Source: Utricularia gibba (taxonomy: Eukaryota; Streptophyta; Magnoliopsida; Lamiales; Lentibulariaceae). From it: a stretch of DNA of 64,000 nucleotides. A program made the position numbers and the translations under genes. The stretch covers positions 6,615,501 through 6,679,500 of the forward strand of contig CM007989.1 in NCBI GenBank assembly GCA_002189035.1. Direction: 5' to 3'. The notes under the pieces are model-generated. The model made no database searches. It saw only the letters and a program-made list of their open reading frames with translations, and was not told where the DNA came from. The stretch's first letter is position 1; each line of letters begins with the position of its first letter. Shown one piece after another: positions 11,311 through 25,301 of the stretch.

Positions 11311-13808
11311 CCCAAATTTCTCACCGGGGGTCCGCCCCTTCCGATGCCGGCGAAATGGTACGTACGGCGTTCAACGGGGAGGAGCATACAGGTTGACCGT
11401 GTGTGTGCCGTCATGTAGGTTCCTATTCACAAGGGAAGTCAGACAAATCTCCTCCTGGACATTTTTTCAACGCGGGGTGAGGACGTGGACGCGTCAAACG
11501 TAGCAGCAGGGCAAGGCATCCATCTGGCAAATCAATTGGCACACATATAACAAACCCTCACATGTTATTTTTTATGATGGTCGCTGTGCTATTTACTCCT
11601 TTAACGTGTTGTAACGGATAGATTGTGGGAGTTAATAATATGCAATATTGTTGTGATTAAGCAAATACAAAATTGACACAAAGTATGGTAACCCTGACAC
11701 ATCTAACGTGGCTCAAAGAAATATCTCGGGCTTAGAGCAAACAATATTTATCATAATTGATAGAACATTAAATTGATAATTCTTCAAAGTATAATAGTGT
11801 TGGAATAATGGTATTGGAGAAGGCATGGATATCCCATATTATTAATTTAAATGGTTTTTAACTAGTTTACATGAAATATCAATTCATTAATTTTGATGGA
11901 AATAAGAGTAAATTAAACCTTACACATAGGTATGGTGATTCTAATTTATTAAATCGGGTAGGGTTTTCGAAGCGTCCTAAAACCCAAAAAGACCACGAAA
12001 GGGGGGTCAACCCTTTTTTTGCTTCATTTTTGTCTTAAGACTATTAGATTTAACATATATATTCAATTGATTTATGAGACCAAAAGAGTATTTTTTGACT
12101 TGAATCCTACGGTTATGATCTTTTCTTCTTATTCATGTTTGATTTACAACGGTCCAAAGGAGTATTTCGATGGATCTAGCTGACATCTCTTCTGAAAACC
12201 CTACTCTGTCGCTATTCGTGCCCTCAAATACCAGTACAATAACTTATTGAATCTTGAAGTATAGATAAATCTTTTAGGTCAGTATTTCATGTGACTGCAG
12301 TTTTAATCTTTTATTCTTCTTTGTGTTTGATTTACAACAAATAGAGCTTCAATCAATAAAAAAAAAGAAAAAAACTTTTACAATAACATACTACTCAAGC
12401 ATCAAAGTTCAATTTAATCACCTTCCACAATCACTTGAATTACCCACTCAATTTGTCATTAAGAATATTCAAATCTTGAAATTACTTCTCTCTTTCCCTT
12501 TCTCTTCTCTACCAACCCTCAATGATTGAGAAAATTTGTAATCATTCATCTTGGATTTAAATAAAAAATCAAATTCATATTAAGCTATTATTTTACAGCA
12601 ACATAATATTTGTAAAATAATTCCGACCTAACACTCATGACTTATTAATGAGTTTAAAATAAGGTTCTATTTGATTTTACTCCAAAATTAATTTTCAAAA
12701 AATGATTTTGATAAAATATAAAATATAAAATAAAAATTTATAATTTTTAAATACAATAATAAATGCTTTTAGATTTATACTCTTTTTACACTAACAATTG
12801 TTCATATTTCTCCAAGGCTTCAATGCTCAATGTGCTCTTATATCAAATGTGACAGAATTGCACTTTAGTTGATACAAAAATGGTGATTGATTTCAGTGGC
12901 TCTATTGTCGAGATTTTTGGTGAAATATCATTTTTTAATGTGATGTATGAGACATCACATTATACTTTTTGTTTATAAAATATCATTTTTAACTTAAAAT
13001 TATTTTTTTATAGTCTATGATTTGTAAAGTATTATTATTATCAATTTTTTTGATACATGTGAAAATTCTTTATTTCTTTATTACGTTTTTAGAATCTAAT
13101 AATATTTACGATTTTTCATTTCTCTTGTTAACCGCTTCTTATTTTCTAAGATTTCCATCCCTCTTTTTCATTATCTTTTTTCATATAATTTAAATTATAT
13201 AGAATTAAATCAATTTGGAGATTATATAATTAGAATTAGTTTGAAATTATAAAAATGTTTTGTAAAATAACATAAAATTATATTATAAAATTTAATAAAA
13301 TAAAATATAAATTGTAAAATTTAATATATTAAATTATATAAAAATTTAATATATTATATTATATAAAATTTAATATATTATATTATTATATAATTTAATG
13401 TTATGATATAAATATATATTTAGAATAGATAAAAATAAATAATATAATTTCTCTAATTAACATTTTTTAATCTATGAAATAGTTATTCAAAAAATTCAAT
13501 AATTTATAAAATTAATTATAAAATCTAAATTTTTTATTTTACTAAAAAATAATTAAAAATTAAAATCTTCAAAAATTAAATAAAATCAATTCATAAAAAT
13601 TTGAAACTGAATTGATTTGGATTCTCCAGAATTCTGCCATGAGGTCATGTAATAACAGCCACGGAGTACAATTCCTCTATACACCAAATGGTGAAGACAG
13701 AAGCTGATGCATATGAGTGCTGTCTGAGGATGGAACGCAACGGCCTTGGGAACTCAAACAGCTTCCAAGAAGATGATGCAAATGTGGACGCAGTTGAGGT
13801 CTTCATTA
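11311..13808. other. AT-rich intergenic region
   Basis: The first 250 bases are probably peroxidase promoter. From 11550 to 13620 the DNA is largely AT-rich, with an extreme stretch at 13180-13600. A less AT-rich piece at 11940-12340 contains a partial direct repeat (a TTTGATTTACAAC core near 12138 and 12329) and may be an old transposable-element remnant; no ends were found. No gene is supported. Confidence 0.5.
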
Positions 13809-16253
13809 TCACGGTGCTATTCTCTGCGGGTCTCGGGGGAACAGCGACGTCTTCCGGATGTTGTTTAGCGCGCAGAAGAGCATCACCACCCGCTCTAATC
13901 CCACGCCAAATCCGCCGTGCGGCGGCGCGCCGTACCTGGCCACAGACCAACGTGATTCGTTCACAAAGTGGACAGGGGAGAGGAGGGATCGATCGTGTGG
14001 TGTGTATGCAATGCTTACCTGAAGGAATCGATGTAGGTTGATATCGTTTTGACGTCGATCCCACATGCTTGAGCACGCTCAGTCAAGAACTCCGGCACAT
14101 GGACACGCTGTGCGCCGGAAATGATTTCCTCGCCTACACAGAGAGCATGGGAGTTGAGAGGATCATCTGTTTGGGATGAATGGGATCAGCCAGGGAAGTT
14201 TTAGTTACCTCGTATGAAGACGTCAAATGAATTGCTGTACTTTGGGTCATCATGGCATGGCATTGTATAGAATGGTCTCACGGCTAGAGGGTACCGGTGA
14301 AGTATATAAAATTCCGTGCCATATCTGACATGATGACATGAATTTGATTCTTAAAAACTGAATGCGTGTGGAGGGAAGGAACAGGAGCTTACTTTTCAAG
14401 TACCAGTTGGCCGAGCCTTCTCTCTGTTTCGGTGTTGAGATCTCCAAAAGGATCGATTGCAACTCCAGCTTCCTGAAAGAATTGACTGATTAGCAAGGCA
14501 GCTCTGAGAAAAATGCTATCATGTTCTCTCACCTTCAGCATCTGAACACCCTCTTCAAAAGTTAACCGCAAGGTCTTTCGTAGGTACTGAAAATTTGAAG
14601 TCAGTGAGTATCGGATTCATAAGAGGATATGCATGTCAAACAACAACAACAGACGTAGTAACCTTGAGGTTTTCAAATGGGTGTTGACGATTAATGGCCT
14701 CAAGCTCTGCCCCACAATGCTCATTCAAATAGTCGAACATTTTGACAAAAAGACGGTCAACAACATCCATGACCTACACACGTACCCTTGAGTGATGACA
14801 GAAGTTATTAGATCTACGTAAGGTGTTAATAAAATTTTTATACCTCTGAGCAATGCTCCTTAATCTCCATCTCAACGTCAAGACCAGTAAATTCACATAA
14901 ATGCCTGTGTGTGAAAGAGTCCTCAGCTCTGAAGACTGGGCCGATCTCAAAAACACGGCCAAGATCCCCACAAATTGCCATTTGTTTGTGCAGCTGCGGT
15001 GACTGTGCCAAGCATGCAGGAGTTCCCTTGTAGTCTAATCTAAAAACAGCTGCACCACCCTCACTAGAACCTGCTATCAGTTTCGGGGTGTGTATTTCAT
15101 TAAAACCTTCAGACAACAAGAATTGCCTAAATACCTGCATAATAACAGACCCACATTAAAGAGACAGCAGAAAGACAGCATGGACAGAACGCACTTCACA
15201 CAAAGACAGCTGCAGCTTCATCCATCTAAAATAAGGACTTTCCACAGCCAGAGTAGAGGCTTCGTTTAGCCGATTCGAATCCAATACACACTTACATTTC
15301 CAACTTGGCTTTGGATTCGGAAAATTCCCTGATTAGCTGGAGTTCGAAGGTCAAGAACTCTGTGATTCAATCGAGTATCCTGATTGACACTAACCAGGTG
15401 CTCTCCCTCCTGCAACCAAGAAAGAATCAGTATACAAACATTTCTCCCAATGGCAAAGAACACCCAGCTCCATATAATGGAAATGTATACGGCATCTGAT
15501 TCATACCTCTAAAGCCTTTTCAATTTCAATCTTGCTTCGTGCTGCATCCTCTAGATTAATAGGTAAGACAGGAACAGCTCTGTTTATACAATAGAGCTTC
15601 CTCACTTGCACTTCAACCTAGACCAAGATAATTACATGCATTAACAAAAAACTATATTTGCCGCATGTCGAGGAGTCGAATAAGGAACAGCCGGAAGAAA
15701 AAGCTTTATCTCGAAGGTTAACACTTGTGCAGATACATACCTGCTGAGTAGCGCCTTTTATGGGTTGCTCCGGTACTGAAACAATCCCGACGACATCAAC
15801 TATGCTCTCTTTGCTTAAGCCGGTGACAAATTTCACCATCGGCGAGCTCACCAAATCTTGTGCCACCACCAGAACGCATTGCACGGTAAAACCACGCTCC
15901 CTCACCACCACAAAGGCCATCTTCTTCCCCACGGCCCGGATTGCCTGCGCGCGGCCCCTGATCAACACGACTTGATCTTTCAACTCATCATTCAAGTCTT
16001 TAATCTTCGTCCACTTCTTGCCGGAGATTTCCTTAGACTGCAAGTCTTTTAAAGGTTTATCACCATAATTACCCGCCAGTGGATCCTCGCCGTCAATAGA
16101 CACTGCCGATACGCCCGAGGCTGCAGATGCCGCCGCGGCTGCTTCTTGGCGCTTCTTCTGACGCTCCAATTTCGCTTGCTCTTTCTTAGATAGCTTCTTC
16201 TCGGAGCCCTCCCCGGCCGCCGGATTCTGTGAATGTTCTTCGGAAGCTTCCAT
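13809..16253 (-). CDS. IBI1: Cytosolic aspartate--tRNA ligase (AspRS, IBI1-type), 10 exons
   Basis: Charges tRNA-Asp with aspartate. In Arabidopsis this enzyme (IBI1) is also the receptor for the priming compound beta-aminobutyric acid. Exons on the minus strand: 16253-15741, 15617-15507, 15409-15296, 15134-14844, 14773-14663, 14586-14533, 14472-14393, 14324-14209, 14133-14019, 13935-13809; phases all agree, 543 residues. A lysine-rich eukaryotic N-terminal extension ([18 protein letters not shown]) is followed by the OB-fold anticodon-binding domain. The class II core shows motif 1 ([16 protein letters not shown]), motif 2 ([20 protein letters not shown]) and motif 3 ([18 protein letters not shown]). 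No organellar presequence is seen. It lies head to head with PRMT5. Confidence 0.96.
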
Positions 16254-16622
16254 CGGAAATCAGGCAATAGGATTTGCGTGAGCGCAATAAGCAATAAGCG
16301 TGAATCAGAGAATTGTGGCGGCGACCTCCGCCTTTTCTTCTTACCGTATCCGTGGTTTTGCACTTGGGCCGTTCTCGACGGCGGCCCAGTATCAGTGCCC
16401 GTCAACGGTGGTCAACGAATAATACGGTATAGTCTTGGCGAACTTTTTTTTTGTCGTTCTGTTTAAAACCACTCTTTTCCCCTGAAACTTGAAAGTATCA
16501 AATTCCAAATTAGTCGGTTACTCGGATTTTGGCGGCTGCAAAACCCTAACCCTTGCCGGCATTTGAAAGTTTCTGAAACAGTTTTACCAGAAGACGCCGG
16601 AAGCTCAACTGTGTTGAACAAA
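16254..16622. promoter_or_regulatory. Bidirectional promoter between AspRS and PRMT5
   Basis: Only 369 bases separate the two divergent start codons, so both genes must share this upstream DNA for their leaders and core promoters. No TATA box is obvious on either side, which fits two housekeeping genes. Confidence 0.6.
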
Positions 16623-19600
16623 ATGCCGCTCGGGGAGAGATACGCAGGAGACAAATCCGAGTCTCGCTACTGCGGCGTGGAGGTGGAGTTCGACGACGAA
16701 GTAGCCAGCGTGCTTTCGTCCAACCTCTATGGCGGATTCGACTTCGTTCTTCTTCCCCTTGTTGGTTTTTTTTCACTTTTCGCATTTTTTTCTGCATTCA
16801 TTTTCGTTCCGGCATTGCATATTTGCACGCTTCTTCAACGTAATTCATGTGTGTGGTGTTGATTTCTCATCTGTGTTAGAATTACTTTGAACTTAAAAAG
16901 TCATTAAAATGGATTATGTTATCTAGGATTAAGTTCTCCATGCATCGCGCATTTCTTTTTTTCCTGGCATTAGAATTTCTTCGAGAGTAACCTTCGCATG
17001 TGTTTCATTGATTTAGATGAACCCTAAGTATCGGCCTAGTCTACTGAATGATGAAGATAAAAGATCACATGCGCTGCCGTTTGCTGGATCTGATTTGGTC
17101 CTGAGTCCTTCACAATGGAGCAGTCATGTTGTTGGTTTGTACCTTTTGAGAGATTTCTCTTGTTCCATCATGCAGTTTTTTCATTCTTTGACGATATATT
17201 AGTCTATATTTAAAAAATATGCCTTTTTTCTGTTTACAAGTAAGTAGTGTAGTTTACTGCTTGTTATGAGCCTGTCTGTACGACTTTCTTTGTTTGATAT
17301 TCCCTGGAAAAGTCTCTAATTCAGACTTGGAAAAGGGATCCTACGAAAGCTCAACGATAACTTGTTTTCTTAGTTTTTTTTTTGAACAGTAAGTCTTGTT
17401 TTCTAATCCAGTGTGCTGTGTAGGTAGAATTAGCTCTTGGATTGACTTAGATTCCGAAGACGAGGTCCTGAGTGAGGATTCTGCAATTGCATTAAAGCAA
17501 GAAATTTCTTGGGCTTCTCATTTATCCTTGCAGGTGAATTATCTTGTCTCAAAAAAGTACCCATTAAACATCATGTCACTTTGCATTTCTTTCATTTGTT
17601 TCTCCTTTCTCCCTCATTGGTTGTTTGTTTTAGTTGTGCTATACGAGAAACCTGTTTTGCATGCAGGCATGTATTTTGCCCACACCTAAAGGAGTGTCAT
17701 TTGCAAATTACGCTAGATGTGTCAACCAGATTTTGCAGAGCGTTGGTGGGATGCAGGTACGTACAACTTAATCAAAACTACGTCTCTTGTTTCAATGGCT
17801 TTGTTGCTTATGCTGTTTTTGCTTCCACATGGAAGCTCTGGCTCAGAATTCCACTGCTCATGACCCTGGAGAGCTCTGGTGCTGATGATCTAGACTGTGA
17901 GGTTAGTTGCTTTTGGTCAATACAAATGATACAGTTAGGTGGGGTTATGTGTAGACTGGATTTCCAATTTTTTTTTTCATTTCACACCTACGTCCTTCAT
18001 ATGAAAATTTGTATATGGCTTACCCCTTTTTGATCATTAAAACTACTTCTTTTGTGTGTTGATTTGTTTCTTGATAAAGTCGCAACTTTTAGTTGTATAT
18101 TCGTTTTTCATGCGTACTTACATAAGTTTGGGGGTGTGATTGCTCTTTTATTATCACTTGTCCTGAACTTATTGTTTCCCTATTATTTATTTCTCAGGAT
18201 AAAAGGCAAGTTGATTCATGGGAACTGTGGAACACATTCCGAACTCTTTGTGAGCATCATAGCCAGCTATCAGTTGCAATTGATATTGGGTGAGCTCCAT
18301 TTGTAATATGTCTTTAGTATTTCGAGTTTTACTGACGTTTTTATGCAGGCCGTCACTATCTCCATCAGCTTCTGTTGGACGATGGCTTGGAGAGCCCCTG
18401 AAGGCAGCCATTATCAGTACAACTGTAAGGATGTATTTTTTTTAAACAAAAAATCAATAAAACAGTTCTGTTGTATATGCACAAGTTAATTAGTTATAAT
18501 TGATTGTAATAACACATTTGACAGTCTTTTTTGACCAATGCCCGAGGCTATCCTTGTTTATCAAAACGCCACCAAAGCTTGGCAACCGCATTTTTTCGTC
18601 ACTCTATTCAGGTAGTTTTATGCATCACTTCCTTCTATTTCGTATCTCTCCAGACTTGGATTTTTTTCTGAATTAATGGACTTTCTAATGGATGAAAGAT
18701 TCTCTATTTAGTATGTTTCTGAATGTGATGTCCATCTGAAATGGATTTTATGTTTTGTTTGTCACAGGAGCACCTGTGTTTATTTTTTGGACCATTCTTA
18801 CTGTCTTGTGACAATTTTTTTATAGATAGTTGTCTCTGGAAAATTGGTTCACAAAATACCAACTCAGGTTTCAGAATCAAAATCTGATAATCATGATGGT
18901 AATGCATTTTTCCAAACACCATCTATTGTATTGCATTTTATTGTATATATTGATGTGTAAATTTATATTTTCTTCCTAGGAACAAGACATCCCTTAAAGG
19001 CATACTTGGATTACCTTGCTTACCTCTATCAAAAGATGGACCCCCTTCCCGAGCAGGAGAGGTTTGAGGTGAGGACTCCGTCCTAAGTGCCATCTTGATT
19101 GTACGTTGTATTATTCTTGTAATCCCATGGCGTTTACTTTACTTTTCATCCTTGTTTTTCTTCTTCCAGCTTGGATACAGAGATTATTTGCAGTCACCGT
19201 TGCAAGTAAGTCTCTCACGCTGTTTAAATTTTATTTTAATTTCCTGCTGGTTCTGATCTCTTCATTGTTGCATTTCCCCCCTCCCAAATGTGCAGCCTCT
19301 CATGGATAATTTGGAGGCACAGACATATGAAACCTTTGAGAAAGACACTGTAAAGTACATTCAGGTGTGCTTTCCCTGAAAATGCTGATATATTGTGTTA
19401 GAACTTCAATAATAGGGTCGTTACGATTTTTTTTTTTTTTTTTTTGTAGCCACTTTACATCGAAGCACTGATAAAATCTGCATTTTCTTTATCTGTTATG
19501 AGTTTTTTTAATATATGAACCATTGATGACAGTACCAACGGGCAGTTGCTAAAGCATTGCTTGATAGGGTTTCAGATGAATCCGCATCCGCAGTGACCAC

Positions 19601-21552
19601 TGTACGTGTCTAGCTGTGGTTCTTTGCCTATTTTGTAAGAAGCAGTGATATTAACTTTTTTGTGGCTGCTATGACTTTTTTTGCTGTCTTATATAGGTAC
19701 TGATGGTGGTAGGTGCAGGACGTGGGCCTCTTGTAAGAGCATCGCTACAGGTATATGTATGTTTAGGCAGTTGATATTATGTTGAGGCAGTTTTGCAATT
19801 CTCGTCCTTGCACACTACAGGCTGCAGAGGAGACTGACAGGAAATTAAGAATATATGCCGTGGAGAAAAACCCAAATGCTGTGGTGACGCTCCATGTATG
19901 CTTTTCTTGTCTTGCATATGTGTTAATAAGTTTGTGCCAGCCCATCTGCTATGGAAAAAAGCTACTGATTTCTTTTGAACAGAATCTAGTCAAGATGGAG
20001 GGTTGGGAAAGATATGTCACCATTATCTCCAGTGATATGCGCAGTTGGAATGCTCCAGAGAAAGCTGATATATTGGTATATGTATTTACAGTTTATTAAC
20101 TGTGAGATACCTTCAAACTAAAAACATATCAGTAAGCCATGTTGCTACACTCGGTAATTTTAAATATGGTGTAGGTCAGTGAGCTATTGGGGTCGTTTGG
20201 TGACAATGAGTTGTCGCCTGAGTGTCTAGATGGAGCACAGCGATTCTTAAAGGAAGATGGGATTTCCATTCCGTCATCGTAAGACCCAGCTTTCCTTGTC
20301 TTCTCCGTCTTTTTGTGTAATTAATTGTTTTTTTGTCAAAATTCTGGTAGACATTAGCGTCACACATTTCATGGTTGTGCCTAGGGGACCTGTCATTTTT
20401 AAGTGATTATCCTGAATGAATTTCATAGGTATATGACTGATCATTCTATACTAACATTGGAGTTGGGATTCGCAGTTATACAAGCTTCATTCAACCTGTG
20501 ACAGCGAGCAAGCTTTACAATGATGTAAAATCACTGGCATTTCTATTCATCATGAATCTGATTTACCTGTTGCCGGATCTCTTAGATTTTTTTTTTTTTC
20601 TTTTATGATTCTAAACTGTTTCCTTGAATGATGCAGATCAAGGCTTATAAGGATCTTGCACATTTTGAAACTCCATACGTTGTGAAGCTTCATCGTGTGG
20701 CTAGATATTCACATCCGCAGCCAGTTAGTTGCACCTTCACTCTGTCAATTTTTTCGAATTTGTTTTGACTAATTGGTATCCTAATCTCCCAGGTGTTCAC
20801 TTTTACCCATCCTAGACGCTCTGCTGAAGCGAGCAATGACCGCTATAGGAAGCTTACCTTTGATATTCCTTGTGAAACTGGTTCCACCATGATCCATGGT
20901 ACGTTGTTGGTAGTAATAATAGTAATCTACACTGTAATGGCTTGAATCCCATGTTAGAACCTCAATCATGCACTTTCTCTGGACAAGTTTTTCTTATTCT
21001 TTGTTGACCGTCATAAAGTGCACGCCTGAATTCCACTAACAAACACTGCATTCGTCTTCAGGATTTGCCGGCTACTTTGATGCAACACTCTACAAGGATG
21101 TACACCTTGGTATGGAGCCATCAACGGCTACTCCGAACATGTTCAGCTGGTACGCAAAGCATTTGATTCCATCCTCTGCCATATGTTACTGCGCTATATG
21201 AAGAAAAGCTTGCTGATCGGAAAAAATCGAGCTTCAAACTGTTCTTAAAGCATCTCACTAGACTTTTATTGTAGTTTTTAGCTGTTGGCTGTCCTGCAAA
21301 CAGGTTCCCAATATTTTTCCCTCTGAGGACACCAGTTTGTGCGAGGCCAGGCGCTCCCCTGGAAGTTCATTTCTGGCGTTGCAGTGCATCCACCAAGGTA
21401 TCCCTACTCCCCTCTCCTCCCTGGCCTGTACATCGTAGTTTTTAACAGAGGACTGAAACACGTGCCAGGTGTGGTACGAGTGGTGCGTGTCGTCCCCTTC
21501 CCCGTCGCCGATACACAACACAAACGGCCGCTCTTACTGGGTGGGACTCTAG
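16623..21552 (+). CDS. PRMT5: Protein arginine methyltransferase 5 (PRMT5/SKB1), 23 exons
   Basis: Type II methyltransferase that makes symmetric dimethylarginine on histones (H4R3) and Sm/LSm proteins; in plants it affects splicing, flowering and the clock. Exons: 16623-16760, 17017-17134, 17424-17533, 17667-17756, 17836-17901, 18198-18289, 18349-18424, 18525-18611, 18826-18898, 18980-19068, 19170-19205, 19296-19364, 19533-19601, 19697-19750, 19821-19895, 19983-20075, 20175-20278, 20476-20524, 20637-20723, 20793-20898, 21062-21149, 21304-21397, 21469-21552; every phase fits, 648 residues. N-terminal TIM-barrel part includes [13 protein letters not shown] site: [20 protein letters not shown]; double-E loop: [19 protein letters not shown]. 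The C-terminus ends NGRSYWVGL, as in the family. Intact; no frameshift. Confidence 0.97.
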
Positions 21553-22333
21553 GCGTTTGCCATGAGGCGAGATCCCTCCCGAATGCTCGGCTGTGTTATC
21601 TGTTTTAGTTGGCAGGTGAGCTCACATTGCTTCCTTGTCACTAATATACCTGATACGGCGTCTGCAGCTTGATAGGCTGGAGAAGTAGATGACTGCACGC
21701 TCGCTCGCATTAGCGCACTGCACTACCGGTTTCGCTTCTTTATTTCCTCGAGCGACTCATTTGTTTAGGATACGTTGGGCATGTTTTTGTTTCTTATTTT
21801 TCATTTTCAAAAATAGAAATTAATGGTTTTGTAGGATGTTATTTATATCTATTTCTACAGAAAATGTTTCTATAAATTTGTATTAGAAACTAAAACTAGG
21901 TATGCTGTATTTTTGAAAATGATTTCCATTTTTATAAATTACAGCATATTTTTGCATGTTATTTTTATTTCTCATTCTATTTTATTTTTAAAAATTGCGT
22001 CACGGCTGATCGTATTTAGGAGACGATCCCTTTTGGTAAAAAAACAAATATGAATTAGAAATATAGTTATGTAACATAAATTGTATGATAAAAATTATTA
22101 TTTATAATATAAGCTTTTTAATTTAATGTGTAATAAAGAGTGTACGGTAGATTATTTTTTCAAATGACCCTAGAAGAGAACTAATGAATCACTTCATTTT
22201 GAGACCAGGTCTCCGATAATCATGTAATAATTTGTGGTTTCCCAAACTCTTGTGGTTTGACAAACGCTTCTAATATATAAATTTTACTTTTCGGACAAAG
22301 AAAAGATGCTGCTTGAGGCCGAGTCACGAGGAA
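21553..22333. other. 3' flank of PRMT5 and intergenic DNA
   Basis: Presumed PRMT5 3' UTR up to about 21760, then AT-rich DNA. No gene is supported. Confidence 0.5.
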
Positions 22334-23605
22334 GGTGATGTAAAACGTATTAACAAACAGATTGATGCTGATCTTCGTAAAGACCTTGAGGAAGCTGCTT
22401 GAGACCGAAGGCATGGTGATTCCTCTGCTTCTGAAACTGAGGATTTAGATATTGAGCCGGAGAAACGAAGAAGGGACCTGCCTCAGCCTCAGACACACAG
22501 GAGAGTTAAGAGGCATAGTTCCTCATCTGGCACTGATTTTGAATCGGGATCGAAAACTTACTCTCAGGGCAAGAACAGGTCAAATCGCAGGTGTTGTGAT
22601 ACAGGTGATGCTGATGACTCTGGAAGAGAAACAAGAACCAGAAAGTAAAGGCTTTCATCTTCAAAACATAAAAATGATAAGGGTTATGATCATCAACCTA
22701 AGAATAGGAGAGCCAAGTTCAGGAGCCACTCCATTGTTGACTCAGAAGAACATGATGAAAAACAAGCCTGGAGGGGGAACAAGAGAGGTGGAAATGATGG
22801 TCGGAATTCACAGGAAAAAGAAACCATAAACAGCAAGATGCAGCGCTATGATTCTGATGATGATTTCTATGCCACTAAATCTGGCAAGCATGGTGATGAT
22901 TTAGCAGAGACAGGTCGTGAGAGGCATACTCTTAAGATAAAAACAAGATAGAGGAATTTGGCGCGCTCAGGAAGTTGGGTCTAGAAAAAATGAAAACATG
23001 GAAAAAGCTCAGAAGAGAGGTCGACATGAAAGTAGGGCTGAGCAGGCACAAGGCGAGTCTAGAAGACAATAAACAGTCTGGTAAGGATGGGATTGGTGGT
23101 GGGAATGAGCTCCGAAATGAAAAAAGCAAAGAGTTTCACAACTATGAATCTCATGGTGATATAGAAGATCGTCATGGAAGAAAGTATGAGATAGATGATC
23201 ACGAGATGCGCCATAAGGGACACAAAGAACGAGAAAGGGAATATGAAAATGATGCAGGCAAGAAGATGTGTCTCATAGTAGAACAGAAAGAGATGATGTA
23301 GAGTATTGAAGCATGAGAAGGATGGGGATGACATTCCCTATCAGAGACACAGTGAGCATGGAAGAGAGGGTGACTTTAAAGGTGACAGAAATAGGGAGCA
23401 CGGTTCAAAGAGAAGCAGCCAAGAGGATTCATCTCCTGGTACAAGAGGACAGGGAGATGATCCTGAAGACCACCACAAGTTACATAGAGAACACGCCAGG
23501 GAAGATGAGAATGATATGAAGGTCCCAACAGGAGCAGGCAGGGCATAAAGAAATACCTCATTGCGGAAGAAGGCACAAAGAAGATCACCTGGATAAACAA
23601 ACAGT
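22334..23605 (+). pseudogene. Decayed intronless copy of a charged, splicing-factor-like gene
   Basis: About 1.25 kb reads as protein-like, highly charged sequence with Arg, Lys, Asp, Glu, Ser and His repeats (KRINKQIDADLRKDLEEAA, DLDIEPEKRRRD, RVKRHSSSSGTDFESGS, HGREGDFKGDRNREHGSKRS). The first frame is broken by TGA near 22399 and TAA near 22646. The sense reading moves to other frames after about 22940 and again near 23290, with more stops. No introns interrupt it. The composition resembles SR/CWC21-type splicing proteins, but I cannot name the parent. It is best read as a retrocopy or truncated duplicate. No poly(A) tail or target duplication was found. Confidence 0.6.
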
Positions 23606-25301
23606 CTCACTAATTTCATCCATCACACCGAATGTCAATCCAATGCTTTTTTAGTAATCTTCTCCTTTTTTTTCCCCTTGTAGGCCTCCCTCCCATTGTG
23701 TACCATGGAAGTTCAACTCTTTGGCAGCTGCTCCTGCACAAGTTCCCAATGTATTGGAGTGTCATGTCAATTTTACTTTATTTCTGAAAATTTAGTTACT
23801 AAATTTTCATTTTATTTATAACTATTTACATAACACAAATTATTTTCGAAAATTTAAGGTATCATCTTTATTATGTCCATTTTAATGAATTTTCATAATG
23901 GAAATGAAAATTCTATTCAATGAAAATCCAAAAACTTCCATTAAAACTTAATAAACGAAATGAAAGTGACACGTAAACTTCCGTAAAAACCATTGAAAAT
24001 GCTCTAAAAACTCCAACTCATCTTTATCTTTCTAAAACAGCCTGATGCATCATGGTTTCATCACGCAGCTCTGTTGGCATTCCGATACATACATGATCCC
24101 ATCATGCTGTTGGGTCATGCCTATCTTTTCTGCTAAGTTGAAAAACGGTAGCTTCCACTGAACCCGACCCGGTTCAGTCATCAAGTGGAATGCGGTGTGA
24201 TCCAGTGGGTGAAGTCAAAAGGAAAATATTCTGGCATTTATTAAGCGTAAGCTCTACTCTTGCATTTTCTATGGTGATGAATCTTAGTTCGATTTCCCCG
24301 GATACGCATACGTGTCAAAGTCCACCCTAGATTCTGTTGTTACAAAAAGCTGGAAAAAAAAAGAGGTTTTGTACTCTTTATTCTTTTTAAAATACAATTC
24401 GATAATATTTGTTAATAAAATTAATTGTAATATATTTGATATAATTATGACAAATTTTACAAAAATAATTTTGTTGTTAAATATTAAATTTTTTATTTAA
24501 AAAATCTAGTAAATGAAAATTGTGATGAGTTAATTTTTAAAAGAAAATTACAAGGTAAACATCTCAAATTTTGATCAATATAAAGATTAATTCTCAAATT
24601 TTAAAATTATAAAAAAATTTAAATCCAACAAAATTTTGTGCTAAAACTTTTTGTATTTACATATGGAGTTTATCAAATTGAATGATATCTTTATTAAGGT
24701 TATATAACATTTGTGTTTCATATAATTCAAAATAAAAATGAGTATATCGTATTTGCATTTGCGTCTTGTGTAATGTATCATTATAATATTGTTAAAATCA
24801 AAATTGATTAGTTTTGATAATATGAAAAGTTAAATATACAATTTCATAAATTCGAGGATAAATTATTTACAAAAAACAAAATTTAAATGTATATGATGCA
24901 ATATTGAGATTTAAAGTTTAAATTATTTATAATGACTGTAAATTGCAGTTCCACCGACAAAATCGACCCTAATTTTTAATTAGTTTTTGTTTTATCAGAA
25001 TTATTTTCGAAAAATATTTTTCAATAAGCGATTTTAATGAACGTTTTTTTTTTTTTTTGCGCTCCAATACACCAGATGGTTATGTGTTGTTCTTAATGGC
25101 GTAATTCCACCCTAATTACAATAATTACCCCCAGGCGCGCATTATTTCAAAGCTGCGCTTGAAGCATAATCAACTCCTACGCTTGAAAAAACAAAGAAAA
25201 CACTCGCAATTAGCGCCGTAATTAGGAGATAATTAATCCACTTGACTAAAGCGCATGCGCCGGAGGAAGCTCTTCTTCTACAAACAACTCCGGGGATCCC
25301 C
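23606..25301. other. Intergenic region before the GT4 pair
   Basis: Mostly AT-rich, especially 24360-25060, with no supported gene. The last 150 bases become GC-rich as the GT4-a gene begins. Confidence 0.5.

Noticed and set aside
11700-12340. Possible LTR or MITE in the AspRS/peroxidase gap
   Set aside because: Only a weak direct repeat was found; no terminal repeats or target duplications, so it is not called.
16741-17017. Apparent frameshift between PRMT5 exons 1 and 2
   Set aside because: Using the donor CCCCTT|GTTGGT at 16760 instead of the later GTTG|GT keeps phase 0 and gives the family-like junction PLMNPKYRP, so no error is needed.
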